The translations under genes and the position numbers were made by a program. The notes under the pieces are model-generated. The model searched no databases and was not told where the DNA came from. It worked only from the letters and a program-made list of their open reading frames with translations. Of a DNA stretch of 64,000 nt, positions 48,128 to 60,312 are shown one piece after another. Within the stretch, counting starts at the first letter, position 1. Every line of letters begins with the position of its first letter. This DNA is from Silene conica. Lineage: Eukaryota; Streptophyta; Magnoliopsida; Caryophyllales; Caryophyllaceae. The stretch is taken from positions 71,932,815 through 71,996,814 of the forward strand of contig CM055314.2 of assembly GCA_029255685.2 (NCBI GenBank), in the 5' to 3' direction.

Positions 48128-48970
48128 CAACTAGTATATGTAAAGGTATATAGCAACTCAATTCTTACCCGATAACTTTATCTCGTTTCCAAACACGCTC
48201 TACAAAATTTATAATTGTTTATAATTAACGTTGAAATAATTGTGTGTTAATAAGCACCTCATTCCAATTACTAACTACACTATATGGTTATATATGTCCC
48301 GGCCAACTCCACCATCTTTCTTATTATTGCTAAAAGTCACTGGGAAGAGACAAAAGTAAACGGCTACGGGATGTACCTTATGTCTTTCACTATTATTTAT
48401 TGACTTTCAACATATGAATTATGAACCTTGACATAATAACTTCACTTGACCAATGCTGCCTACTCTTATTTCAATTTATTTTATATTCTTTTCGACTTAA
48501 TTTCAACACTTATATAACTTAGTTTATCTCAATTCAACTCAGTAGTTCAACTTATTTTAACTCTTTACATCTCAATAGACCTTAAATTAGTTCAGTTCAG
48601 TTCAATCTTATCTATATAAATTCTGAAACATTTATTAGGCTTTGGTTGCGCCACATCATTCATCCAATTTTTTTTTTTTTTTTAATTCACTCAGGTGGGT
48701 CCCGCATAATACTTTATGATTTCTCTGCACAATAACCGCCTAATATTTTACGTATTCCAAATAAATTCCTAAAATCGTAGATTACGAAACATTACGAACA
48801 TTTTTAAATAAATCATTAATTAGAAATACACATTGTGATAATTAGACCACAATTTATTTAGATGATTAGAATATTATGATTAATAACAATTTACAACAAT
48901 AAAAAACCGAACATACAAAATTTTAAACAAGATTAAAATAACGTAATATTAATATACAATCAGGAAAAAA

Positions 48971-49175
48971 AATTATAAACTCATCCACGCAAATTATAAT
49001 CTGATTATGAGTTAGCGTAATAAAAATTATAAACTACTCCACGCAAATTATAATCTGATTATGAGTTAATGGCGTAATTACATGATCGAAATTTCAAGTA
49101 CAAAAACTCCTCCACGCAAATTATAATTTGATTATGAGTTAATGGCGTAATTACATGATCGAAATTTCAAGTACA
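48971..49175. repeat. Three-copy imperfect tandem repeat
   Basis: Units share CTCCACGCAAATTATAAT-TGATTATGAGTTA; the last two also share ATGGCGTAATTACATGATCG and AAATTTCAAGTACAA. Period is 54-76 bp. Non-coding. Confidence 0.85.
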
Positions 49176-49327
49176 ATTTTCATGACAGTACTAAATTAAA
49201 ATAACAATAAGAATAAATTAAAATAACAATAACGTCAAAAAAAATACTTATAATGTCAATGATATTACAAAAATTTTAATCAATTGTAGCACATAGCCTA
49301 AAATTTCATCATCAAAAATATATTCGG

Positions 49328-49397
49328 GTTCACTTACTATAGCTCAATTCAGTTTAAAACTAGTTCACTTACTATAGCTCAATTCAGTTTAATTCCA
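49328..49397. repeat. Two-copy tandem repeat of about 37 bp
   Basis: GTTCACTTACTATAGCTCAA followed by TTCAGTTTAA occurs twice in direct orientation with a short linker. Non-coding. Confidence 0.85.
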
Positions 49398-50868
49398 CTT
49401 CATTCAACGTCTAGTCTCCCATCATTGATGTAGTTACTATGTTTAAGTACCCTTTTTTCTCAAAACTTACATATTACGCGAAAATGTAAACGATTAGCCA
49501 AAAAAAATTATTTGATATATTATAATACCAATTGGTAATCCGATGATGATGTATTTTGTTTAGTTTTGGCCTTAATTTATTGGTATATACCATATACGGT
49601 CGGCGGTCGCATGCATGCAACCATCCTTAAAACAATTATAGGAGTTCATTTTCTTTTATTTGAAATCTAATAATTGGATGTTGGATTTTACGTCCAAGTT
49701 TAAAGTCTTCCAAACGCTGGGACCGCCAACGGCTCTTCAAAATGAATCACACAATAATTCCAACATGCCATATTCAACAATTATTTATTGTACGCAGATA
49801 TTATTCTAAGGTCACATTTAGATAATCCTTTTTTTTAAGACATGGTTAAGGACTTGCTCCATAGATAAACGTTCGGTTCGATTAATCTCCCACAAATTTC
49901 AATATTTAAATGTTGAAATAAAGTGTACACAATGGGTTATGGATGAAGTTGTTTTAATTAAAACAATTAAGTGTTTGCTAAAAGTTTTGAGAACTTCTTA
50001 GTATAAATAGGTGTTGGTGTTAATAATTGGAGTATAAAAATAATCGAAAGAAAAATTAATATATACTCATTGGTAAGAATATTTTTTGTTCTAAAGGACA
50101 GAAAAGAGAGTGTTCAATATTGTAGAGATCAATAAAAGGGAATGACAATATTAATGTGCGCGATTGTACCCCATCAGCTTTGTAATTATTATCTGATCGG
50201 TGTGATTTTTCTTTAGTTGAGAAGGATTTTAACATGAAATATATTAACGTCTTTTTATTTATGTTTATTATTTGTGTTTCATCATATGGGTGAGACTCTT
50301 TCCGTATCGGATTTACGTGGCACTTTCCCAACATGATCCAATTCAAGGCAACAACATCAGTATTCAGCAAATAAGAAAATATTACTCCGTCCTTTGGCCT
50401 GTCGTTGTTGCTTCAAACTCTGAAAGATGATTAGACGATAATCTTGATGTTAATGAATAATGAATAATACTTCGTATCTAACTTTTCTTCAACTTCTGTT
50501 ATTGAATCATTTTATGTTAACCATTTATTAATATAGTAATTAAGACGTAACATGACAGATATAGTGTCATCGGGTAGTATCGGAAATCGGAAGACATGTC
50601 GATATAACAATGGCATAGTATAAGAATAATAAATCGAAAAGGCTGAATAGGACAAGGAGCGGCTTAAGGACGGATGTAGTCGTATATATTATTAGTCTAA
50701 TTCCAAAATGCTGGCAAATTTTGTTTGATATGTTGATATGTTGGGAGATACTTCAGTGGGCACCTTGTCGTTCATCAATCACGTCGACGGTGCCCTTTCT
50801 TAAAACAAGAATCGTTAGTTGGGGAAATGCATCTTACTTGTTTTGGAAGACACTATGTCGGATCAAGA

Positions 50869-51233
50869 CCTAGGCAGCAAACGGAAACGGACACGGACAC
50901 GGACACGGCATCGAGTGAAATTTAGGACACGGAATACGTCATTTAAATTTAATAAAATATATATATTTTATGGTTATAAATAATGTATAATTTTATTTTT
51001 ATCATATATTTGATGCTAAATCTAAACAAGTAAAGTTATAATTCGACATTTAATATAACTAATTTTCATATTTCCACCCATACTCATCTTCTAATTGATC
51101 AAAAATTTATTGCTCATCTAACCTGCCTATAATATGTTTAGCCTTGTATCCAACGAGTGTCGGGTGTTCGAGTATCGGAAACGGTGCCAGACATGGGACC
51201 GCTAATTAGGAGAAGTGTTGTCTGCGCTACCTA
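50869..51233. mobile_element. Possible short TIR element, 365 bp
   Basis: The 8-bp direct repeat GATCAAGA (50861-50868 and 51234-51241) flanks a segment whose ends are weakly inverted (CCTAGGCAGC and, inverted, TAGGTAGCGCAG). Near the left end are four tandem CGGACA repeats. The right part carries GTGTCGGGTGTTCGAGTATC. No coding. An 8-bp duplication suits hAT or Mutator-like types, but the TIR is short. Confidence 0.5.
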
Positions 51234-52016
51234 GATCAAGAATCAATCTTTGTTATTTCACTCTGAGGTACATAAGATCACATTTTTTACATGCGCCTAA
51301 TTAAATGGATACTTTACAATTCGATATGATCCAAATTTGACGTTTTTGATTATAACGGATTTAACCTTTCTTTTTTAGGGATATATTTTAAATGAAGGTC
51401 ATGCTATACTTACATAATTAATATGTGGATTTTCAATACATGTATTTCTATTTGGTTTGGTTCTTAAAAGAATTGGAACGTTTAGCATCGATCGTCATAT
51501 CTTAAGACAAAAGATATTTTAAATTGTTCCTTAGTATAATGGTGTCAACATATCTTATAGATAGGAAAACAATAATTCATGTTTAATTTCCCGACCATCA
51601 ATAGATTCAATACCAATGCTACCCAGTGCCCACTATAAAGTTGTTTAGTCCCTCGTGAGTTGCGATTGACAAAAGAAGAAAGAATTGAAAACTACACTTA
51701 TGTTCGAACAGGTTTCAAACTAAAAATCAGTTTGTGATAATTATCAACCGAAATAACATTTACATTCTTTTACATCGGTCTCATGCTCCTAATTTCGGTC
51801 CTGTAGTTGTGTACAATAGTGTTTGACTAGAGAAAAGAGATATCAACAATACTTTTACAAAAGATAGAAACAACATTCATCCGTTTTAATCAGTAGTTAT
51901 CTTTATTTCAAAAATCAATCACAAAAGAGTGAAATAGATAAGTACCTATTACTACGACGGAGGTAGCACATCAAGAAAGAGAGAAACAAAAAAATCAAGT
52001 ATAGGTATATTCAATT

Positions 52017-52210
52017 CATAAATTCTTATTTACAACGGCATTATCCGTGGCAAGCTTGTGACGGATACCGTTTTCTCTCACAAAATACCCACTTTTTTTC
52101 TTTCTCCAACACTATTTATGTGGTCCCCTTTCTCCACTAACTCATTTTATATCCATTTTATCTCACAAAATATCCGTCACAAATCGTGACCCGTCGCAAG
52201 CAAGACTTAC
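52017..52210. mobile_element. Mutator-type MITE, inverted second copy
   Basis: An 11-bp direct repeat TATATTCAATT flanks it (52006-52016 and 52211-52221). Reverse-complemented, it aligns over nearly its whole length with the MITE at 47946-48127 (GTAAGTCTTGCTTG, TGTGACGGATATTTTGTGAG, GGAGAAAGGGGACCACAT). It lies about 350 bp downstream of the RIPK-like coding end. Confidence 0.88.
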
Positions 52211-52559
52211 TATATTCAATTGTCTTAATTCCAGGTGAAGAACTGTGTATGCCATAATGCCATTATTACTGTATCTTTCACCTAACTGCTAAATACAATT
52301 TTGAGTACCTAAAAAATAATTCGATATACAACCTCATAATTCAAAGAATCAAAAAAAGGAAAGTAACGTGTATACAAATCCCTATTCAATAATTTAGTAG
52401 TAACAAACTAGACATCACTTCACATTATCAATAGTTTATCACGTAATTCATGACCCTCTATTTACAAATATCAATTTTTGTCTTCATCTAAGTAAAAATA
52501 ATCTTTGTTCTAACATTTACTCATTAAAAATTAATATGTGTGTTTAATTTTTGGTTGGT

Positions 52560-55500
52560 TTATGCCCCTCTTCCCATATGGTGACCCGGTCCGTTTCTTA
52601 GATTTCTTTGTACAGTAGGATCTGAGTGCCCCAAATTCGTAGGCTTAGGTGCTCTTAGCCGGTTTATGTCGCTCCGGCGCTTGGGCCGTTCTTGGTTTGG
52701 ACTTTGGTACGTCCCATTTTCTCTTTTCCCTTCCTTATCGATGCTAGTATTAGGTGAACCATGTTCACTTGGAGCCGTGTACACAAAGGTGCCATTTGGT
52801 ATGTCATCCACCAAGTCTAGCATGGCAGTCAAGGTTTGTACGACACTGGTTATCGTAGGCCGGCTTTTAGGCCGCTGGCTCAGGCATTGGTAGGCCAGTA
52901 ATGCAGCCTTTTGAGCTCCTATTTCCGAGTATTGACCCTCTAACCTTGGATCCATTAAACGGGTAAGTCGTCGTGGGCTTTGTAGTTGAGGTCTTGCCCA
53001 ATCGGCTAGGTTTTGTTCTCTTTGTGGACGCGTTTTATCCATTGATTTCCTCCCCGTTAGAAGCTCCAACAGTACTACTCCAAAGCTGTAGACATCACTT
53101 GCTGTCGTTAAATGACCTACATAAATACACGATTATCGTGAATTTTCATTCTACTTGTATATACAAAAACTTATACAAGATCGTTATGTATACGCAACAT
53201 CTCATTCTTTATATATGTTATATTCATTGATAATACGGATAACGGTCTAATTATTTACATAATGGGACTAAGAAATTAATATGAACAAGGCATCAAATGA
53301 AGGTGATATTTGTAGAATGAATTTGCTGACAACACACAAGCACAAAAATGAAGAAAACACAACTTATTTGGGAGAATACTTGGATGTATTGAACAAGTTA
53401 AACAGTCATGTTCATACACCCGTCGAGTTCAATTAATTTTCGCAGATCGTACTTATTGCTAATGAGATTAGATATACATACTGGATTTAATGTAGTTTAT
53501 GATGATAAGTAAATTTCTCCTAACATCCACATCGAGTAACTTGAATTGTACAAGTAATTAAATTGTTTAAAGTAGAGTAAAAACTTAAACAACACAATCA
53601 ATACTAATACTAATAATAGTAGTAATTTAAGAGTTTGTTGGTTATTAGTACCTGTCATTATGTATTCTGGAGCTGCATAACCTTGTGTGCCCATAACCCG
53701 AGTCGAAACATGTGTGTCATCTCCCTCTGGGCCGTCCTTTGCTAGTCCGAAATCCGATAACTTTGGTGTGAAATCCTTCAATTTTCGTTCACATTTTAAA
53801 TGTTAGAAACATGTTCAATTCTAAATTATGTGCAGGATTTTGATTAATGGGTACTTTTTCTGTTCATTTCATTTTTATACGTTTGTTGACAATCTGTCTC
53901 ATATAATTTAAACAAACGTATGGAAATGAAATGAACGAGAAGAGTACGGAAAGAGTGCCGAGTGAGGATTAGTAGCAATGTGTAATGTATCTGCTTACGG
54001 AATCTAGCAAGATGTTTGAAGCTTTGAAATCGCGGTAAATGATTGGTTTTTCTGCTTCATGTAGGAAAGCTAGACCTTTAGCTGCTCCAAGTGCAATTTT
54101 AAGTCTTGTTAACCATGGAAGTGAAGCCGAAAATCCTGAGATTAATATGAATTGTTAGGGGTAAGGAAAAAGTATATGTAAATAAAAGAAGACAATTTTA
54201 GATAAAATGACCCACGTGATTTTATTTCAAAAAAACCTATCGAGTTTTAAATTTTGAATTTGTTTTTCTCTTGTATATTTAAATTTCAATTCAAACAAAA
54301 CACCTCACGTGTATATTTGTATGTCGTCCCATATATTCTCGAATCTCGAGCCGACGAGCGCCAATTATACGATCATAAGACAGTAATAATAAAACAGTCG
54401 GTGATGACTCCTAATACAATAACCCTTAAAAATTTGATAACGATCTTCACCAACAACTAATTCATCTTTCTCTACTAATTAATCTAGCTCAAACAATCAC
54501 ACGTCAAAATCATTAACCTAAAGTACACCTACGCCAAGACCTGTACCAAAATTTGATACAGACATTATCATCAACATTCCCAAGTGAAACTATGCATGAC
54601 GGATCTTAAGACACGATAATTAAAAGGCCCGGAGACATAACAAAACTTACACAAATTAAACTCTATATGTACAATATCTTTTACAAAAGTCAATTCACAT
54701 ATAAAACGGTCTCACAGTAATAATTACGATGATAAGTTAAATTAGTTGGTGAACTTACGTCGAAAGAGTTGATTTTCAAGACTACCCCGAGGCAAATACT
54801 CGTAAACAAGAACTCGATGTTCATCTTCACAACAATATCCTATCAACTTCACCAAGTGGGCATGCCTTAGCTGTCCAAGCACTAATACTTCTGCCTGCAT
54901 TTTACAATTATAATTCATTATTAATCAATTTTAAAAAGTAATAAACAAGTAGTAGAAGAAGAATTATTCCTACCTCAATCATGTAAAGATGTAAAGTTAC
55001 ATCAATCGTGCATATAAAACCCAAAATTTCTGACATATTATTGGCCTTTTAAAAAGCTACTCCTACTAATCAATAATCAATAATTATATAATATAATACA
55101 CATCATACTTTTCACGCATTTTATTTTTATTTTCTTTACGAGTTATCTCTAATATAGTTCCACAGTATTTTATTGTAAAACCGTCTGTTAATGTATGACT
55201 AAAACAAGTACACAAACAAACTCGATATCAACTTTTATACGAGTCATTACGTAAAAAAGTAAAATATATAGTGACTTACCAACCATTCACGATGACCTTG
55301 TGTGCCATCAAGGTCAAGAATCTTAACCGCAACAGGCTGAGCTCTCAAACCGGGTCGAACCCGATCATCAATGAAGCCTTTATGTACGGGACCGAAGCCG
55401 CCCTCACCGAGAAAGTTGCTGGAAGAGAAATTTTGAGTGATCAACCTAAGCTCATTAAGGTTAAAGGAATGAAGATTTGTACCCGCTAGTGAATTAGATA

Positions 55501-55678
55501 GATCCTCATTAAACGTAAGCGATTTCGGATCGCTCAAATCTCCGACTAGAAACCTTTGGAAACCTATTGGACTCATGGGTTGATTCGAAACCCGTTTACT
55601 TGGAATATCCGGATCATCCAATATACCACAACATGGCCATAATGCTCTCCATGACATTTTCTTATTATCGACCGTCAT
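52560..55678 (-). CDS. RIPK-like: RIPK-like receptor-like cytoplasmic kinase, intact
   Basis: RLCK-VII serine/threonine kinase; Arabidopsis RIPK phosphorylates RIN4 and acts in immunity. Coding exons are 55678-55280, 54894-54759, 54135-53999, 53775-53652 and 53116-52560. All introns are GT-AG and in frame, giving 1353 bp and 450 residues. Domain marks: Gly loop GEGGFG (91-96), catalytic Lys in VAVK (119), YRDFKASN with Asp214, SDFG with Asp232, activation segment [14 protein letters not shown] (248-261). An RD-type active site is present. The N terminus [18 protein letters not shown] lacks a Gly2 myristoylation site; Cys16/Cys17 could be acylated. [18 protein letters not shown] and [20 protein letters not shown] are nearly identical to RIPK. 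The C-terminal tail after about 390 is basic and disordered. Choice of orthologue is by family memory; a PBL paralogue is possible. Confidence 0.95.
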
Positions 55679-55679
55679 T

Positions 55680-56371
55680 TCGTTATTAAATCTAATGTTT
55701 AATTCTTTGTTAATTAGCTTAAAAACAATGAGAAATGAGAGTATTATTAGTAGTTAAGAGAGGGAAAGTGATGAAGAGATGATTTTGTGTTAAGGAGTTG
55801 AGAAAAAAGAAATGGTAGAGATGACTTTTAAAAGAGGAGGGAAGTTAAGGGAAGTCACGCCTTCAATTATTGTAATAAAGTAAGTAAATTAATATTATTC
55901 TGATTTTCTCAATTTTAATTGGTGGAATATGTTAGAAAATGATATATTTATTTTTAGAGATTTTTTGTATCTAGTAAAAGGGATAGAAATGATCGATATA
56001 TGGGATAAGGCAATATGTAAGGGAGCTCTTAAGTCTACGTATTTGGTTAAAAAGAGATTATGACTTATTGCTAGTTGATACACCCATCTCTTTGACTTTT
56101 TGTTTTTTTAAATTTTTAACAAGCTTCTGACTTTGATTTTTTTTAGGGTTTTGCTAATTTGGATGCTCGTGTTAAGTATTCTATCTTGTCTAACAAGTTT
56201 TAGATACACATACATTAATAGATCGAACTTAGAAAATTCTCTTTTCTAAAATTTCGATGAAAACTGAACAAAATACACACAAAAAAATTAAAGTTGGTGT
56301 TTGAAGATTCAGGAACCCTGTACGGTTGTACATGGTCAAGCCGTGCACTTGTTGTTATGCAAAGGCAGTAG
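55680..56371. other. Upstream region of the RIPK-like gene
   Basis: A+T-rich, with purine-rich GAGAGGGAAAGTGATGAAGAG sequence at 55755-55830 that is probably 5' untranslated. No upstream gene is seen. Confidence 0.5.
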
Positions 56372-56553
56372 AGTTGTCCGTAAGGGTGAAGTCTAATGGT
56401 TAAACTGTTCAAATTACCAGGAGATCCAGGTTCAAACATCCTCAAGAGCAAAATTTTGTTGAGTATTCTTGGCCCGGAGTTCATGCCTAAATAGACTTCG
56501 GATCTGTCACCCGAGGGTGACTTATGGTACGGATTTCCTCGCCACCAACAAAA
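56372..56553 (+). mobile_element. tRNA-derived SINE, 182 bp
   Basis: An A-box-like AAGTCTAATGGTTAA and a B-box-like GGTTCAAACATCC lie about 35 bp apart near the left end, as in RNA polymerase III promoters. The body ends in ACGGATTTCCTC-GCCACCAAC and an A run. An 11-bp direct repeat AAAGGCAGTAG flanks it (56361-56371 and 56554-56564). The open frame on its minus strand is incidental. Confidence 0.85.
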
Positions 56554-56564
56554 AAAAGGCAGTA

Positions 56565-58278
56565 GGATTCTAAATGAGCTGAATCAAGTTGCATGTGGTC
56601 GTTAAATTCAAAATATTAGTTGAATCAAAGCTTAGTTAAGTATATTTACCCAACTCTTTATACAGCTATATAAGTATATATAGTAGATTAGTAGAGTCTG
56701 GGTTGCATGCATCATGCATGTATGTGTCGTTAAGTTCAAAATAAGAGTTTAATCAAAGTTAGCCGTTTAATCTAAAAAAACAAAATACAATTTAATTTAA
56801 GTCTAAGTTGGATAGCTATATTTAGAATAACAATATGATTATGAAAGTCTCATATTGACTCCTAATTGATGTTATACCGATAATTAGTAAATCCAATAAT
56901 GTAACAACAACTACACTAAGATTAACGAGGGAGTTGAATAATGGAATTTAGAAAACGTTAAAAATAAAGTGAAAAGAAGAAAAAAGACGTCAAACAGGTT
57001 GACATGTACAGATGTACTACTCCTCCCTACCAGAGTTGAAAGACCCAGCTCGTTCGTTTATAATAATTAAAATAAATAAAATGGCGTAATATTGTAGTCT
57101 TGTTTCTTGTAATCTGAACGAATCAAAAATATAAAAATATAAACACGGTTTGGAAGGCCGAATAGAAAGGCCAGGTCAGTCAGAGGGTAAAATTGGAATG
57201 TCTGACTCAGTATGATGCTATTGTTGTTGTTGTTGTTGTTGGTAGGTTGTGTATCATTGTCTGTTTTTTGCTTCTAGAACTATTTCTCTTCTTTTATTTG
57301 GATAATCTATGTTTTTTGTATTTGAATCAACTTATTGAATTAACTTATTCAGGTTGCGTAATTTGGCCGTGTTATTAAATTTGCTTGGTCTCGAGAAAAA
57401 TTTAATATATGACGAGTATATGCAAGTTAAAAAAATCAAGGATTGTTATTTGGAATACAATAATTTCATAATGACTTATTTGTATTATAATTGCTATTAT
57501 TGATTAAATGAATAAGAAAAATCATCATCATGACATGTGCCCATGTATGGTCCATCAATCTATATAAGATACTAACATATAGTCTCATTTGAGATGTTAG
57601 TTAAAAACTTAGTCCAAACATACCCAAGTAACAATATTAGATTCACCATAAAATTGAAATGTTATAATAAAATTATACTATTTATACTTCTAATAATATT
57701 TCATTTTTATATAGTTTGAGTATTTTTTTCCTAACACATAGGGAGTACTTTATAATTGGATTTTAGTTAAGTAATAATTGGTATGAAAAAATATTTCATT
57801 TTCCTATCCCATTTTGCCTACGGATAGTTTAGGATAAGATTAACGGTAATCTTGAGACGAGACTTTGATAAATTTTAAAACAATACTACTCACTCAAGAC
57901 TACCAATAATCTACCTTAGTCTCGACAATATTTTAAGTTGAGTCTCGGAAATCTTAAGGTCATGTAGTCAACATATTATAATTAGTAAAAACAGATTGCT
58001 CAAACAGATTACAAATGACAGATTTAATTGACATATTTGACTAGTATATTACAATTATCAAATTTAGTAGATGTGTTTAATTTGGTGATAAGAATGTTTA
58101 GGTTAATAAATTGTTGTATACATGTGTAAATTACAAACAGGTCCATTTTCTACAATCTATGAAAGCGATTATGTTGGTGGGAGCAGCATATTGGAAGTAG
58201 TAGATTGAAGGTCAATCTACTGTTTTAATATGTCATTTACCAAACACGTAAATTAGTAGATTGTTGAGTCAAATAGAC
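56565..58278. other. Intergenic, no gene seen
   Basis: A+T-rich. The frame at 57193-57378 is driven by a (TTG)n microsatellite and is not credible. Sequence around 58000-58260 contains inverted AGATT/AATCT-type repeats that probably belong to an older MITE into which the Tourist-like element inserted. Confidence 0.5.
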
Positions 58279-58281
58279 TAA

Positions 58282-58715
58282 GGCTCTGTTTGGTAAACAA
58301 ACATATTGGCCAAATTTCAGCATATTTGAGAGATTTAGCATGTTTGACTTACCAATATGCTATTTAGGGTGTTTGGTTAATGGCATATTGAAATAGTATA
58401 TTGGGGTCCATATGCTATTTTACGATATGCTGCTCCTACCAGCATATTGGATTAACATATTAGAAAGAAAAAAAAAATTATTTACCCTCTTAATAAAATA
58501 TTAACATTCCTTTTATATATTTAATAAATAATTTTTCATGTCCTTATATGTCATTTTATAAAGATTTTAGACAATCTGCTAATCTAACCAAACACCTCTA
58601 AAATAATTCTGCTAAATAAATCTGCTAGTCAAATCCGCTAAATCATTCTGTTAGTCAAATCTGCTTTTGAAATCTACTTCTGTCAATATTAATCCGTTGT
58701 TTACCAAACAGGGCC
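58282..58715. mobile_element. Tourist-like MITE (Harbinger type), 434 bp
   Basis: Ends GGCTCTGTTTGGTAAACAA and, inverted, GGCCCTGTTTGGTAAACAA form near-perfect TIRs. TAA duplications lie at 58279-58281 and 58716-58718. These are the PIF/Harbinger hallmarks. No coding. Flanking sequence on both sides also carries TTTACCAAACAC, indicating insertion into a related older element. Confidence 0.92.
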
Positions 58716-58718
58716 TAA

Positions 58719-60300
58719 AAGTCTTAAATATGCTGAAATTTTATCAATCTACTGTTTACCAAACACTCACTAAGATTTTGAGTGAGTCTTGACCCCACTT
58801 TGAAGCGAATTATCCAATGAATGGATCTCATGGCAATTTTTTTTTAAAAAAAAAAAAGAAGTGAAATGGAAAAGTAGAATTTGAGGTGAGTCTGACGAAT
58901 AATATATAAAGTCTTGGATAAGTCTGAATACGAGTTTGAGCAATAAAAAAATAATAAAAGTTAGTAAAAAATTGATGTGGTAAAGTGTTAAAACTTAAAT
59001 AGTATGATGGATAATCTTACCCTTACATTACGGTAATTAGTAAGATTTCAAGTAACCTCATCCAAAGTACAACGTTCGTGTGAGTCTTTGACAATATATA
59101 ATCCCTCCTATTTCATTTGTGGTACTCTTTTTATTTTTGCATTAAAAATAAGAGAATCAATATGAATCATACACTACACATGCTCCCACATCAAATTGAT
59201 TTTGAGCTATACAAAATTGTTCACAAAAAAAAGAAAAAGCAACAATGAAATTGGATGAAAAAAAAAAAAATATATCATATGAAATAGGGGGAGTACTACA
59301 TTGTTATTAGAGGAAGTCACACAAAGAGGAATACTTGGATTTTTCCCAAACATTATTAGAGCACAAATCTTATTTAAAACGAGTATACTCGTCTTTAAGT
59401 TAAAATAAGTTAAATTGGTTGGAAGCAAAATGCCAATATATCATATATGTATGTACTATGTAGCAGCAAAACCTTATCCAATGTTCCGAGCGAAATATTA
59501 TGTAGCAGCAAAACCTTATCCAATTTTCCAAGCGAAATATTATTTAACCATGTGAATATAATTTGACAATGAATATAACCAACTTAAAATAGACGAATTA
59601 TTACGAGGTACTACAGTTGGAATGACAATTGTAACTGAGAAGAGAAGGTCAATTTAATACATTCACATAGATGCCTGCATTTGAAAACTCAAGATCCTCT
59701 GACAAGTCTAATTCGGAATATTTGAAGATAAAAAGATGTTTGGTTAGGATTTAGGAATAGGATGAGTCAGGGTGATCTACGTACTACGTATTACATATTT
59801 GCATGTGAAAAATGTATTCTACTATGTAGTCCGTACATGGTAATTTTTTGGGGTATTAATCGCGTTGGAACGGAACGCCGGCCTACGAAATTGAGTCAAA
59901 TAATTTGGATAAACTAGCGTATCTAACTACAACTACCATACCAATATAGTATACCATACTTTGTTTATGGAATCTTGCCAAACTTCACAACAAATACTTG
60001 AATTTTCTTCTAATTTAATACGTTACTCTAATTATCTATTAATCTTCTCAATCCCGAAGATTTACCTGGTTCACATTGTATACATCATTTTTACCAATCT
60101 TATGATTAAATGTAGAGTCAGCCTTCGTATTTGAGGTTGACTACATCTACATGGTCGAGTATAACCACTAGTATTATGACATTTAGGAATTTTGAATTAT
60201 TAAAGATGGGTCAACTTATGGCGGTTGATAGTGGTGCGTTTTAGTTGTGAGCCGCTGGTGTGGTGGTGGAGCATACATGTTTTTATTGGATTTTCTTGCT
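58719..60300. other. Intergenic, no gene seen
   Basis: A+T-rich with a poly-A/T palindrome at 58839-58856 and a tandem duplication at 59457. No recognisable coding. Confidence 0.55.
59457..59541. repeat. Two-copy tandem repeat of about 42 bp
   Basis: TATGTAGCAGCAAAACCTTA followed by TCCAA-TTCC-AGCGAAATAT occurs twice in tandem with two differences. Confidence 0.9.
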
Positions 60301-60312
60301 TTTGATTATTTT

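Larger units (their letters stand above)
48139..52005. other. Intergenic sequence with short repeats
   Basis: No gene is recognised. The open frame at 50056-50370 (minus) lacks family features. The stretch contains tandem repeats at 48971 and 49328, an insertion at 50869, and A+T-rich sequence. Confidence 0.55.

Noticed and set aside
50056..50370. 104-codon minus-strand frame
   Set aside because: No domain, splice context or coding-like composition distinguishes it from the A+T-rich background.
56215..56484. 89-codon minus-strand frame
   Set aside because: It overlaps the SINE in antisense and has no recognised domain.
57193..57378. Plus-strand frame with a Val run
   Set aside because: It is produced by a TTG microsatellite and has no homology signal.
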